Source: Bacteroidales bacterium UBA3834 (GTDB lineage Bacteria > Bacteroidota > Bacteroidia > Bacteroidales > P3). Taken from it: a stretch of DNA of 21,428 nt. The DNA is taken from assembly GCA_002392965.1 (NCBI GenBank), contig DGIA01000028.1, forward strand, positions 38,969-60,396, written 5' to 3'. Position 1 is the first letter of the stretch. Every line of letters starts with the position of its first letter. Below the pieces are notes generated by a model, which saw nothing but the letters and a program-made list of their open reading frames with translations, made no database searches and had not been told where the DNA came from. Positions 1 to 7,320 of the stretch are shown here, piece after piece. The translations under genes and the position numbers were made by a program.

Positions 1-1
1 C

Positions 2-448
2 GGACTGAACCGTCTGCACGAGTTCAGCAAGGTGGAAATCGTGGTCATCGAACACCCCGACCGCAGCTACGACATGCTGGAGGAGATGAAGCGCCACGTG
101 GGCGGCTTGCTCGACAAGCTGGGATTGCCCTATCATATCTTGAAGCTTTGCGGTGGCGACATCAGCTTCACCTCGGCCATGACCTTCGATTTCGAGGTGT
201 GGAGCGCCGCGCAGAAACGCTGGCTGGAGGTGAGTTCGGTCTCCAACTTCGAGACCTTCCAGGCCAACCGCATGAAGCTGCGCTTCAAGGACGAGAGCGG
301 CAAGATGCAGCTCTGCCACACCCTCAACGGTTCGGCCCTGGCCCTGCCACGTATTGTGGCCGCCCTGCTGGAGAACAACCAGACTCCCGACGGCATCGTC
401 ATGCCCGAGTGCCTGAGACCGTATCTTGGATTTGATGTTATTAATTAG
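2..448 (+). CDS. serS: Seryl-tRNA synthetase, C-terminal part (5' end outside window)
   Basis: The reading frame is open from the left edge and ends at TAG 446-448, so only about the last 148 residues are present. They match the class II catalytic core of seryl-tRNA synthetase, the cytoplasmic enzyme that charges tRNA-Ser. Visible landmarks are RLHEFSKVEIV near the edge, TFDFEVW, the VSSVSNFETFQANRM stretch, and class II motif 3 (LNGSALALPR) followed by the usual short tail. A downstream ATG at 32 is internal and not the true start. No canonical poly-T terminator follows; a series of hairpins lies downstream instead. Confidence 0.95.
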   Translation, partial: GLNRLHEFSKVEIVVIEHPDRSYDMLEEMKRHVGGLLDKLGLPYHILKLCGGDISFTSAMTFDFEVWSAAQKRWLEVSSVSNFETFQANRMKLRFKDESGKMQLCHTLNGSALALPRIVAALLENNQTPDGIVMPECLRPYLGFDVIN

Positions 449-485
449 TAGTGAGATGAAATGATTATCCGCGATTGCCGCAACA

Positions 486-580
486 ATGCCTCGGAGAGGC
501 ATAATCTCAATAACCCCAGACAAACGAAGTACAGTCTGGGGGTTGATGGCCAGTCTGAAAATGGCGTCTCGGAGAGACGC
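486..580. repeat. Intergenic element of three hairpins
   Basis: Between serS and the flavodiiron gene lie three perfect or near-perfect hairpins. The first (486-502) pairs ATGCCTC with GAGGCAT around GGA. The second (512-544) pairs AACCCCAGAC with GTCTGGGG(G)TT around 12 nt. The third (564-580) pairs GCGTCTC with GAGACGC around GGA. The outer two share the core CTC-GGA-GAG, but their distal pairs differ in a compensated way. There is no T-tract, so intrinsic termination is unlikely. It may be a mobile palindromic repeat or a structured RNA. Confidence 0.7.
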
Positions 581-643
581 ACTCTCTGATATGTGCTGGT
601 TGTGGATAATCACTTCTCTCCCTTCTTTCAATTCTTAAAGAAA

Positions 644-1840
644 ATGCAAAACATACAGAAAATACACGAAAACCTGATCTATGTCGGCGCCAGCGACCGC
701 CGCACCGCCCTCTTCGAGAATGTCTATCCCATCCCCCGTGGGGTCTCCTACAACAGTTACGTGCTGCTCGACGAGAAGACCGCGCTCTTCGATACTACCG
801 ACGCATCGGTGGCCAGCCAGTTCTTCGAGAATGTGCAGGCAGCCCTCGCCGGACGCAAGCTCGACTATGTGGTGGTGCACCACATGGAACCCGACCACGC
901 CGCCACGCTGATGGACCTCCTGCTGCGCCACCCCGAAGCTACGGTGGTCTGCACCGCCAAAGCCGCGCAGATGATGGAGCAGTTCTTCGGCAGCAAGCCC
1001 GCACAGCTGCAGGCCGTCAAGGAGGGCGACACCCTCTCGCTGGGCCGTCACAACCTTGTCTTCACTATGGCTCCCATGGTGCACTGGCCCGAGGTGATGA
1101 TGACCTACGACCAGACCGATAAAGTGCTCTTCAGCGCCGACGCCTTCGGCACCTTTGGGGCCTTGAGCGGCAACCTCTTTGCCGACGAGGTGGACTTTGA
1201 GCGCGAGTGGCTCGACGACGCCCGCCGATATTTCGTCAACATCGTGGGCAAATACGGTCTGCAGGTGCAGAATGTGCTGAAGAAGGCCGCAGCATTGGAC
1301 ATCAAGATGATATGTCCGCTGCACGGCCCTGTGTGGCGCAGCAATCTGGAGTGGTTCATCGGCAAGCACGACCTATGGAGCCGCTACGAGCCCGAGGATA
1401 GGGGAGTGGTCATCATCTATGGCAGCATATACGGACACACCGAAGCCGCCGCCATGCGTCTGGGCACACTCCTCGCCCAGCGTGGCATCAAGAATATCAA
1501 GGCCTACGATGCCAGCCACACCCACGCCAGCAAGCTGGTGGCCGAATGCTTCCGCGCCAGCCATGTGGTCTTGGCCTCCAGTACCTACAACAACGGCATC
1601 TTCACCCCGATGGAGAACCTCCTGGCCGACCTCAAGGCCCACGCCTGGCAACGCCGCACGGTGGCCCTCATCGAGAACGGCAGCTGGGCCGCACAGAGCG
1701 GCAAGCTGATGCGCGCCGAGCTGGAGCAGATGAAGGACATCACCATCGTCGGTGACACTCTCAGCCTCAAGAGCGCCCTGCAACCTTCGCAGGAAGAGCA
1801 GCTCGCCGCCCTCGCCGATGCCCTCGCCGCCACTCTATAA
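644..1840 (+). CDS. Flavodiiron protein (FprA-type O2/NO reductase)
   Basis: This 398-residue protein has the two-domain layout of flavodiiron proteins, cytoplasmic enzymes that reduce O2 to water or NO to N2O. The N-terminal metallo-beta-lactamase-like domain keeps the full diiron ligand set: H80-x-E82-x-D84-H85, H147, D166 and H227. The C-terminal flavodoxin domain begins near residue 250 with an FMN-binding loop, YGSIYGHTEAAA. The frame is open to an ATG at 593, but the 17 extra residues have no family counterpart, so I prefer the ATG at 644, where the family-like sequence begins. It ends 31 nt before a flavin reductase-rubredoxin gene, its probable electron donor. Whether O2 or NO is the main substrate cannot be read from sequence. 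Confidence 0.95.
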   Translation: MQNIQKIHENLIYVGASDRRTALFENVYPIPRGVSYNSYVLLDEKTALFDTTDASVASQFFENVQAALAGRKLDYVVVHHMEPDHAATLMDLLLRHPEATVVCTAKAAQMMEQFFGSKPAQLQAVKEGDTLSLGRHNLVFTMAPMVHWPEVMMTYDQTDKVLFSADAFGTFGALSGNLFADEVDFEREWLDDARRYFVNIVGKYGLQVQNVLKKAAALDIKMICPLHGPVWRSNLEWFIGKHDLWSRYEPEDRGVVIIYGSIYGHTEAAAMRLGTLLAQRGIKNIKAYDASHTHASKLVAECFRASHVVLASSTYNNGIFTPMENLLADLKAHAWQRRTVALIENGSWAAQSGKLMRAELEQMKDITIVGDTLSLKSALQPSQEEQLAALADALAATL

Positions 1841-1863
1841 CCAATAACCCATAACCAATAACC
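1837..1863 (+). repeat. Short tandem repeat between flavodiiron and Hrb genes
   Basis: The 13-mer ATAACCAATAACC occurs twice (1837-1849 and 1851-1863), separated by one C. The first copy overlaps the flavodiiron stop codon. It fills nearly all of the spacer, so it probably arose by slippage; any effect on translation of the next gene is speculative. Confidence 0.75.
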
Positions 1864-1871
1864 ATTACATC

Positions 1872-2492
1872 ATGATCGACAACAAAGCCATCTTCAATAT
1901 CAGCTACGGCCTCTTTGTGCTCGTGGCTCGTCAGGGCGACAAAGACAACGCCTGCATCATCAATGTGGCCCAGCAGGTCACCAGTGACCCGCTGCAGCTG
2001 ATGATATGCGTCAACAAGCAGAACCTGACGTACGACATGATTCTCCGCACGCTGAAGTTCAATCTCTGCCCGCTCAGCGAGGAGGCCACCATGAAGCCCT
2101 TCCAGCACTTCGGCTTCCAGAGCGGCAAGACGGTTGACAAGTTCGCCGAATGCGAGACAGAGCTCCGTACCGACAACGGCCTGCGCTACCTGCCCAAGTT
2201 CATCAACAGCGTCATCAGCTGTGTCGTCACCAAGAGCATCGACCTCGGCACCCACACCATGTTCATCGCCATGCCGATGGAGGCTCGCGTGCTCAGCGAC
2301 AGCCCCAGCATCACCTATGCCTACTACCAGCAGCACATCAAGCCCAAGCCCGCCGCCGCACCCGCCGAGGGTGGCAAGAAGAAATGGGTCTGCGAGGTCT
2401 GCGGCTACGTCTATGAAGGCGATTCTTTGCCCGCCGACTTCATCTGCCCCTGGTGCAAGCACCCCGCCAGCGACTTCAAGCTGGTGGAATAA
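1872..2492 (+). CDS. Flavin reductase-rubredoxin fusion (high-molecular-weight rubredoxin, Hrb)
   Basis: Residues 1 to about 155 form a flavin reductase-like FMN-binding domain. A Pro/Ala-rich linker (about 156-171) leads to a compact C-terminal rubredoxin domain with iron ligands C174, C177, C192 and C195. The short spacing between the Cys pairs is usual for fused rubredoxin domains. Proteins of this layout, characterised in Moorella as Hrb, take electrons from NADH through FMN and pass them from the rubredoxin iron to a flavodiiron partner. The flavodiiron gene lies directly upstream in the same direction, which fits that role. The start at 1872 begins the domain (MIDNKAIFNISYGLFV) with no alternative in frame. 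The AT-rich terminator at 2541 ends the unit. Confidence 0.92.
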   Translation: MIDNKAIFNISYGLFVLVARQGDKDNACIINVAQQVTSDPLQLMICVNKQNLTYDMILRTLKFNLCPLSEEATMKPFQHFGFQSGKTVDKFAECETELRTDNGLRYLPKFINSVISCVVTKSIDLGTHTMFIAMPMEARVLSDSPSITYAYYQQHIKPKPAAAPAEGGKKKWVCEVCGYVYEGDSLPADFICPWCKHPASDFKLVE

Positions 2493-2540
2493 GGAATCCG
2501 TCCTATTATTTTAGCCTCACCTGTGATGCTGACAGGATAC

Positions 2541-2576
2541 AAAAAATGAAGAAAAAACAGTTTTTCTTCATTTTTT
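2541..2576. terminator. AT-rich intrinsic terminator
   Basis: A perfect 16-bp stem (2541-2556 with 2561-2576) closes the tetraloop ACAG and merges into a run of T up to 2579. The strand ends in A-tracts and T-tracts, so it could work in both directions. It ends the flavodiiron-Hrb unit and isolates the sigma factor promoter that follows. Confidence 0.85.
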
Positions 2577-2588
2577 TTTGCACCTTGA

Positions 2589-2625
2589 GTAAGATTTGGG
2601 GCAAAAATCACGTCTTATATTATAG
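2589..2625 (+). promoter_or_regulatory. Putative ECF-type promoter of the sigma factor gene
   Basis: GTAAGATTTG (2589-2598), 13 nt, then GTCTTATATT (2612-2621) and ATAG. The same arrangement with identical spacing stands before the LRR gene at 4008. It does not fit the housekeeping -7 element (TAnnTTTG) well. The -10-like part ends right at the annotated ATG, so the transcript would be leaderless or nearly so. Confidence 0.6.
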
Positions 2626-3123
2626 ATGGAGCAACATAGCAGGCAGCGGTATGAGGACTACAAGTCCTTTATGCGGCGGCACCAGGCGACGGTGTGGCGC
2701 GTCTGCTACGACTTTGCCCGTGGCGACATACCGCGCTGCGAGGACATGGTGCAGGAGGTGTGGATTATGCTCTGGCTCAAGTTCGACACGATGAACAGCC
2801 AGTCGGAATGGCAGCAGCGCATGTGGGTGCGGAGGGTGACACGCAGCGTCCTGGTCGACCTCTATCGCCGCAAGCATCCGCCCTTGGAGCCCATCACCAT
2901 TGAGATGGAGGAGACCGTCGCCACCGAAACCAGCGATATCGCCGAGCGGATTGACGACCTCTTCTCCGCCCTCACCCCCGATGAGCAACGCTTGATGCGT
3001 ATGCGACTTGAAGGCTACTCGGCCGAGGAGATAGCTGCCGGGTTTAAAATAGAACCCAACGCTGTATATCAGCGCGTAAACCGAATAATGAATAAACTGA
3101 GACAATATGCAACAAGACTATAA
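2626..3123 (+). CDS. ECF-type RNA polymerase sigma factor (sigma-70 family)
   Basis: The 165-residue protein has the two-domain layout of group 4 (ECF) sigma factors. Region 2 spans roughly residues 12-82 and includes CEDMVQEVWIMLW, the usual core-polymerase-binding stretch, and a basic WVRRVTRSVLVDLYRRK segment. Region 4 spans roughly 105-163 with a helix-turn-helix (LTPDEQRLMRMRLEGYSAEEIA then KIEPNAVYQRVNR). The start at 2626 keeps the first helix of region 2; the next in-frame ATG (2671, Met16) would remove it but allow a leader. The 3' end overlaps the next gene by 17 nt, so the two are translationally coupled. The near-identical promoters here and before the LRR gene suggest it controls itself and that gene. 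The target specificity is inferred. Confidence 0.92.
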   Translation: MEQHSRQRYEDYKSFMRRHQATVWRVCYDFARGDIPRCEDMVQEVWIMLWLKFDTMNSQSEWQQRMWVRRVTRSVLVDLYRRKHPPLEPITIEMEETVATETSDIAERIDDLFSALTPDEQRLMRMRLEGYSAEEIAAGFKIEPNAVYQRVNRIMNKLRQYATRL

Positions 3124-3343
3124 AACCGAGATGCGGGCGATGACCGAAGGCCTTGCCGAATGGTGCCACCGCCGAGAGCGCCGCCAGCGGGCAACGCGCA
3201 CCCTCATCGGCGCCGCTGCGGTGGTGGCCGTCATAGCCATTGCCGCTTCGCCCGACCCCGATGGCCACTACGTCAGCAGCGCACAAGCACGCGCCGCAAC
3301 CATCAACACCATCGAACAGACAACCCTCATTGCCAAACTATGA
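3107..3343 (+). CDS. Small single-pass membrane protein, candidate anti-sigma factor
   Basis: This 78-residue protein starts inside the sigma factor gene (17-nt overlap) and ends in an ATGA overlap with the next gene, so the three are a tight operon. It has a charged N-terminal segment (1-31, with WCHRRERRQR), one hydrophobic helix (about 33-48) and a short outer tail. Position and topology fit a membrane-bound anti-sigma factor. It is much shorter than typical FecR-type or zinc-binding (ZAS) anti-sigma factors and lacks the HxxxCxxC motif. I do not recognise a family; the function is inferred only from context. Confidence 0.7.
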   Translation: MQQDYKTEMRAMTEGLAEWCHRRERRQRATRTLIGAAAVVAVIAIAASPDPDGHYVSSAQARAATINTIEQTTLIAKL

Positions 3344-4011
3344 GACACCGCACGCTCATAATCACCATCCTTGCCCTGCTCCTTGTGGGCGGCGCGGCGG
3401 CGTGGAAGTTCCTGCCGCACACGTTGAGCTACGACGAGTGCAGCGACGTCTACCGCCACTTCGCTGACATGCGGCTCCCCGGCGTGCGCGTCACATACGT
3501 ACAGGACAAGATAATCAACGACACCCTCCGCCTCCCCGTCACCCTCCTCCAAGCCGAGAGTGACGAGGGCTGGGCAGCCCTCGACAGACTCTTCGGCCTC
3601 ACGGCAGACAGGGACAAACTCATCAACGACACCACCATCCCCGATGAGGTAAAACGGTTATTCCTCAGCAATGCCTCACAGTTCACGACGCAGCGCTCCC
3701 ACCGCGAAACGCCCGAACAACATATTACCTCGATGGACATGCGTCCCGACGATGTCACCGTCTATATCTTCCATGACCTGCGCTGCGTCACCATCTACGA
3801 AACCGGCATCGTAGAAGAGGAAGCGCAGATACTCTTTCAGAACCATAAGGAACTCAAAGAACGAGATATGCCCCACGAGTTTGACGAGCGAAGCCGCACC
3901 CAGCAATGGAATGCCACCTCCGACATCGCTTTCGACCACCTCGACTCCCTCGATGCCGCCCGTGATACATCAACATCCTCAAAAAAAAATGAAATTTTCA
4001 ACAATCTGTAA
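3340..4011 (+). CDS. Unknown membrane-anchored or exported protein
   Basis: The 223-residue product begins with an uncleaved or cleaved signal-type helix (about residues 4-20, rich in I, L and A). The rest is a polar domain of about 200 residues that lacks recognisable motifs, with a charged, helix-prone C-terminal third. I chose the ATG at 3340 because it overlaps the preceding stop (ATGA) and begins at the signal helix; the frame is open further upstream but that part reads antisense-like and basic. Its stop codon lies within the promoter element of the following LRR gene. As the third gene of the sigma operon it could be a sensor or regulator of the sigma factor, but nothing in the sequence shows this. 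Confidence 0.75.
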   Translation: MRHRTLIITILALLLVGGAAAWKFLPHTLSYDECSDVYRHFADMRLPGVRVTYVQDKIINDTLRLPVTLLQAESDEGWAALDRLFGLTADRDKLINDTTIPDEVKRLFLSNASQFTTQRSHRETPEQHITSMDMRPDDVTVYIFHDLRCVTIYETGIVEEEAQILFQNHKELKERDMPHEFDERSRTQQWNATSDIAFDHLDSLDAARDTSTSSKKNEIFNNL

Positions 4012-4045
4012 GATTTGACCCATTTTTGGTGTATTATATTTATAG
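4008..4045 (+). promoter_or_regulatory. Putative promoter of LRR gene, same type as the sigma gene promoter
   Basis: GTAAGATTTG (4008-4017), 13 nt, then GTATTATATT (4031-4040) and TATAG. It matches the sigma factor's own promoter at 19 of 20 element positions with the same 13-nt gap, whereas the gap sequence differs. The first bases overlap the stop codon of the upstream gene. The expected start of transcription is about 25 nt before the ATG at 4073. Confidence 0.65.
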
Positions 4046-4072
4046 AAGAATAACAATTAAACCATACAAACA

Positions 4073-5869
4073 ATGAAACACAGCTTTATCAAATCCTTCG
4101 CCGTCCTGATGGCGGCATGTTTACCAGCCGTTGCCTCGGCGCAGTATTTCGAGGTAGGCGGCATCGTGTACGGTATCACGTCGGAGCAGACCGTCGAAGT
4201 GCAGCCATACTACAACTTGCTGAACAATCCCTATAGTGGTGCCGTTACAATACCGCAGACGGTGGAACATGGAGGCTACACCTACACCGTAACGGCATTA
4301 GCCGAGTCGGCTTTCGAGGATTGCGGCAATGTCAGCAGCCTGACGCTTCCGGCGACCATCCGCAGCATCGGCTCGTATTGCTTCTACAACAGCACCTTCA
4401 CCTCGCTCGAGCTGCCCGACTCGCTGCGTACCATAGGCGACAACGCTTTTCTATATTCCTGCGTTACGTCGCTGCACCTGCCGGCCTGCTTCGAGGGGTA
4501 TGGCGAGTGCGCGTTCTGGGCGCGGAACCTGGCCTCCGTCACGGTGGACGAGGGCAATCCCCGCTTCCGCTCCATCGGCGGCTGGCTATACAGCAAGGAC
4601 AGCCTGACGCTCTGTGTGGTGCCCGTCGCGGAGACCGGTACTATCAACGTGCCGTCTTATGTGCGGCATATCGGCCATCAGGCCTTTAGCTTCAACAGCC
4701 GCGCCACCTCGGTGTCGCTGCCCGAGGGGCTGGTCTCCATCGGTGACTTCGCCTTCAACTGCTGCTCGAAAATCAACAACGTGGTCGTTCCCTCGACGGT
4801 GACGCGCATCGGCCTCTGCCCCTTCTCCTACTGCCCGCAGCTCACCAACCTCAGCATCGCCAGCGGCAACAGCCATTATGTGATGGACGGCCTGATGATT
4901 TACAGCGCGGGCTACGACACGCTGGTCTCCTGCCACAAGTCGGGAACCACCGTGACGCTGAACCCCAACGTGAAAGTCCTCGGCGGCTTCGAGAACAACA
5001 CCTGGGTGAGGAACATCGACATCCCGGCGGGGGTGACCGACATCCTCGACAACTGCTTCAACGGCTGCGCCATCACCACCATCGCGCTGCCGGCGCACAT
5101 GAATTCGATAGGCCGTTTGGCCCTTGCCACCAACGACAAGCTCACCCACGTCACCATGCCGCAGACGCTGCGCTCGATGGGCGAGAAGGCCTTCGAGTGG
5201 TGCATGGGGCTCACCTCCATAGTGATTCCCGACTCGCTCCGCGTCATCCCCAAGGAGGCTTTCAACTCCTGCCCACGCCTCACCTCCGTCACCTGGGGCA
5301 ACGCCGTCGAGGAGATAGGATATGCGGCCTTCTGGGCGATGTCGGCCATGGCCACCTCGGCTGTGCACCTCGACCTGCCGCCGACGCTGAGGAAACTCGA
5401 CGACTATGCCTTTGCTGCTTGCGAGAACAACCTGCGGTCGGTCACCGTGCGTAGCCAGCTCGACACGATGGGCGAAGCCGTGTTCCGCCACGCCAACCTC
5501 AACCGCATACGTTTCTCCACCGCTGTCCCCCCTGCCGTCACAGGTGAAGGACCGCTCTACGATATTGGCCGCCTCGACAGCATCGTCGTTCCCTGCGGGA
5601 GCCTCAACACATGGCTGGCCGACAGCTATTGGAGTCTGTTTGCCGACCAGATTGTAGAGGACTGCAATTTAGGCATCGGCGACCCCGACGCTAACGCCGT
5701 CAACATCTACACGCTCGGTGGCCGTATCATCGTGGATGGTGCCGAAGGCGAGACTGTTCGTATTTTCGACATCACCGGTCGAAGCATCCGCAACAACAGC
5801 CTCCCCGCCGGTGTCTACCTTGTCAAAATCGGCGATCGTCCGGCGCGAAAAGTTGTAGTAATGAAATAG
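4073..5869 (+). CDS. BspA-like leucine-rich-repeat surface protein with T9SS sorting tail
   Basis: The 598-residue protein opens with a signal peptide, cleaved probably after ASA (about residue 23). The body (about 70-500) is a string of LRR_5/BspA-type repeats of roughly 23 residues. Each has a leucine-rich strand followed by an IG.xAF-like element; clear examples are LPDSLRTIGDNAF, LPEGLVSIGDFAF and MPQTLRSMGEKAF. The last 60 residues resemble the type IX secretion C-terminal domain (VRIFDITGRSI, LPAGVYLVKIG, KVVVMK). It is therefore expected to cross the outer membrane through T9SS and be anchored at, or released from, the surface, where BspA-type proteins bind host or bacterial partners. 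The binding partner is unknown. The LRR gene sits behind the sigma-type promoter and leads a run of lipoprotein genes. Confidence 0.9.
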   Translation: MKHSFIKSFAVLMAACLPAVASAQYFEVGGIVYGITSEQTVEVQPYYNLLNNPYSGAVTIPQTVEHGGYTYTVTALAESAFEDCGNVSSLTLPATIRSIGSYCFYNSTFTSLELPDSLRTIGDNAFLYSCVTSLHLPACFEGYGECAFWARNLASVTVDEGNPRFRSIGGWLYSKDSLTLCVVPVAETGTINVPSYVRHIGHQAFSFNSRATSVSLPEGLVSIGDFAFNCCSKINNVVVPSTVTRIGLCPFSYCPQLTNLSIASGNSHYVMDGLMIYSAGYDTLVSCHKSGTTVTLNPNVKVLGGFENNTWVRNIDIPAGVTDILDNCFNGCAITTIALPAHMNSIGRLALATNDKLTHVTMPQTLRSMGEKAFEWCMGLTSIVIPDSLRVIPKEAFNSCPRLTSVTWGNAVEEIGYAAFWAMSAMATSAVHLDLPPTLRKLDDYAFAACENNLRSVTVRSQLDTMGEAVFRHANLNRIRFSTAVPPAVTGEGPLYDIGRLDSIVVPCGSLNTWLADSYWSLFADQIVEDCNLGIGDPDANAVNIYTLGGRIIVDGAEGETVRIFDITGRSIRNNSLPAGVYLVKIGDRPARKVVVMK

Positions 5870-5893
5870 TAAACCATCAAATACATAATCAAT

Positions 5894-6349
5894 ATGACAC
5901 ACCACATCATCAAATCCCTCGCCGCCCTTGTCATGGGCGCAATGCTGCTGACGGCCACCGTTGGCTGCGAGAAAGAAAACAACAATGAACCCGCTGGCAT
6001 CACTGACACCGTGCCGCAACAGCCTGTGGCCGAGCCGTTCTCGCTCTCCGGTACGGCATGGATAACAGTCATCGACGAATGGTGGTCTTCGTCAATGCAT
6101 GTCGTTGACACCAGCATCTGGCGTTTTATGACCGACAGCACTGGCACCATCTATGAGCATCGTATCTACAATGGCGATGATCCCTACGGTGGCAATACCT
6201 ACCCGATGACCTACACATTTGACACAGCCACAATGAAAGGCATCATCATTGGTTATACCGACCCGGTGGAGTTCACTTACCATCCCGAGGACACAACCAT
6301 CACCTATGGTACAGGGGAAACATATACCTACTACCCACTGACAGAATAG
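5894..6349 (+). CDS. Small lipoprotein, beta-rich, unknown function
   Basis: The 151-residue product has a lipoprotein signal peptide with a lipobox ending at Cys25 (ATVGC), followed by an acidic, Asn-rich tether. The mature part is rich in Thr, Tyr and Trp, and alternates short strands (GTAWITVIDEW, WRFMTDSTGT, MTYTFDTATMKG, TITYGTGETYTYY). It looks like a small lipocalin-like beta-barrel, but I cannot assign a family. It lies 24 nt after the LRR gene and is probably co-transcribed. Its first 20 codons are nearly the same as those of the next gene and of the broken copy at 7143, although the mature regions are unrelated. Confidence 0.8.
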   Translation: MTHHIIKSLAALVMGAMLLTATVGCEKENNNEPAGITDTVPQQPVAEPFSLSGTAWITVIDEWWSSSMHVVDTSIWRFMTDSTGTIYEHRIYNGDDPYGGNTYPMTYTFDTATMKGIIIGYTDPVEFTYHPEDTTITYGTGETYTYYPLTE

Positions 6350-6372
6350 ATTACCCGCAAAACACATCCGAC

Positions 6373-7122
6373 ATGAAACAGCACATCATCAAATCCCTCG
6401 CCGCCATCGCCTTGGGCGCGATGCTGCTGACAGGCTGCATGATGGAGAAGCCTACGGTGAAAAACTACCGCAGGGTATCCGCGATGCCGGAACTCACTCC
6501 CGTCACGGTGGAGCAGTTGCGGCAGCTGATAGCCGCCGACACCACGCACTACAAGCTGGTGGTGCTCACCAGCCCCTGCTGCGGTTACTGTGTGCTGAGC
6601 ATGCGCGACGTCTATCCGCGGAAGATGGCCGAGTGCGATAGCAGCCTGGTGCGCTGGTACTTCGTGGTGGAGAGCTACAGCTCGGCACAGTATGCGGACG
6701 AGCTCTACCGCACCTACCACATCGACTCTCCCCGATACTGGATAGACGACACCCTGTCGCAGTACCGTCCTCTGATGGTGAAGAACATGTGGACGGTGGT
6801 GTGGAACCTCCTCTGGCATTATGGCCAGTCCTTCGAGGGGCTGGGCTGGGAAATGGCCGACAACCGACTGAACAATATCGTCAACGCCATCGCCCCACAG
6901 CCGCAAACAATTACCAGTGTCGACGGCATCCCCACCACCTTGCTGCTCGACCCGCGGGGTCGCATGAAATGCACCTATACCGTCGCGAGAGACGGCACCG
7001 CCACCTTCGGCCCCACCGACATCCGCAACATCACCGTCCCTGTGACGGAACTGGACTACAACAAGGTCGACACCATCTCATTCCTTCCCAAGGTCTGCAC
7101 CCCTGACGGGAAATGTAATTAA
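6373..7122 (+). CDS. Thioredoxin-fold lipoprotein with CGYC motif
   Basis: The 249-residue protein has a lipoprotein signal peptide (MLLTGC, lipidated at Cys22). A thioredoxin-like domain follows: the hydrophobic strand YKLVVLTSP leads into C70-G-Y-C73, and a probable cis-proline loop occurs at GIPTTLLLDPRG (Pro187). About 110 residues lie between them, a longer insertion than in plain thioredoxin. The protein ends in VCTPDGKCN, with two further cysteines. It may handle thiols or disulfides at the cell envelope; direction (oxidation or reduction) and substrate are unknown. It starts 23 nt after the preceding lipoprotein gene in the LRR-led run. Confidence 0.8.
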   Translation: MKQHIIKSLAAIALGAMLLTGCMMEKPTVKNYRRVSAMPELTPVTVEQLRQLIAADTTHYKLVVLTSPCCGYCVLSMRDVYPRKMAECDSSLVRWYFVVESYSSAQYADELYRTYHIDSPRYWIDDTLSQYRPLMVKNMWTVVWNLLWHYGQSFEGLGWEMADNRLNNIVNAIAPQPQTITSVDGIPTTLLLDPRGRMKCTYTVARDGTATFGPTDIRNITVPVTELDYNKVDTISFLPKVCTPDGKCN

Positions 7123-7142
7123 CGAACTAAAACATATTCAAT

Positions 7143-7264
7143 ATGCAACACCACATCATCAAATCCCTCGCCATCCTCGCTTTGGCGCGATGCTACTGAT
7201 GGTCTGCAGCGCAAGCAAATCTTTGAAATCATGCTCATGGGTTTTGGGGGAATCATGGGCATGA
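7143..7264 (+). pseudogene. Broken third copy of the lipoprotein leader
   Basis: From ATG 7143 the DNA repeats the leader shared by the genes at 5894 and 6373 (HHIIKSLA). One G is missing in the run that reads TTGGGCGCG in the intact copy (here TTGGCGCG, near 7183), which shifts the frame to a stop at 7197-7199. If the base is restored, the frame continues through MLLMVC (lipobox-like) for about 18 more codons to a stop at 7262-7264. There is no recognisable mature domain, so this looks like a decayed or partial duplicate. Confidence 0.7.
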
Positions 7265-7320
7265 TTTGTGTATGGTTGGAGGTATTGTGTCGGCAGTATC
7301 GCCAGTGTATTGCCATTGCC

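Noticed and set aside
512..544. Middle hairpin as terminator of serS
   Set aside because: The stem is strong but no T-tract follows, so it was kept as part of the repeat element.
593..643. Upstream start of the flavodiiron protein at ATG 593
   Set aside because: The 17 extra residues lie next to the hairpin element and do not resemble the family, which begins near MQNIQKIHENLIYVG.
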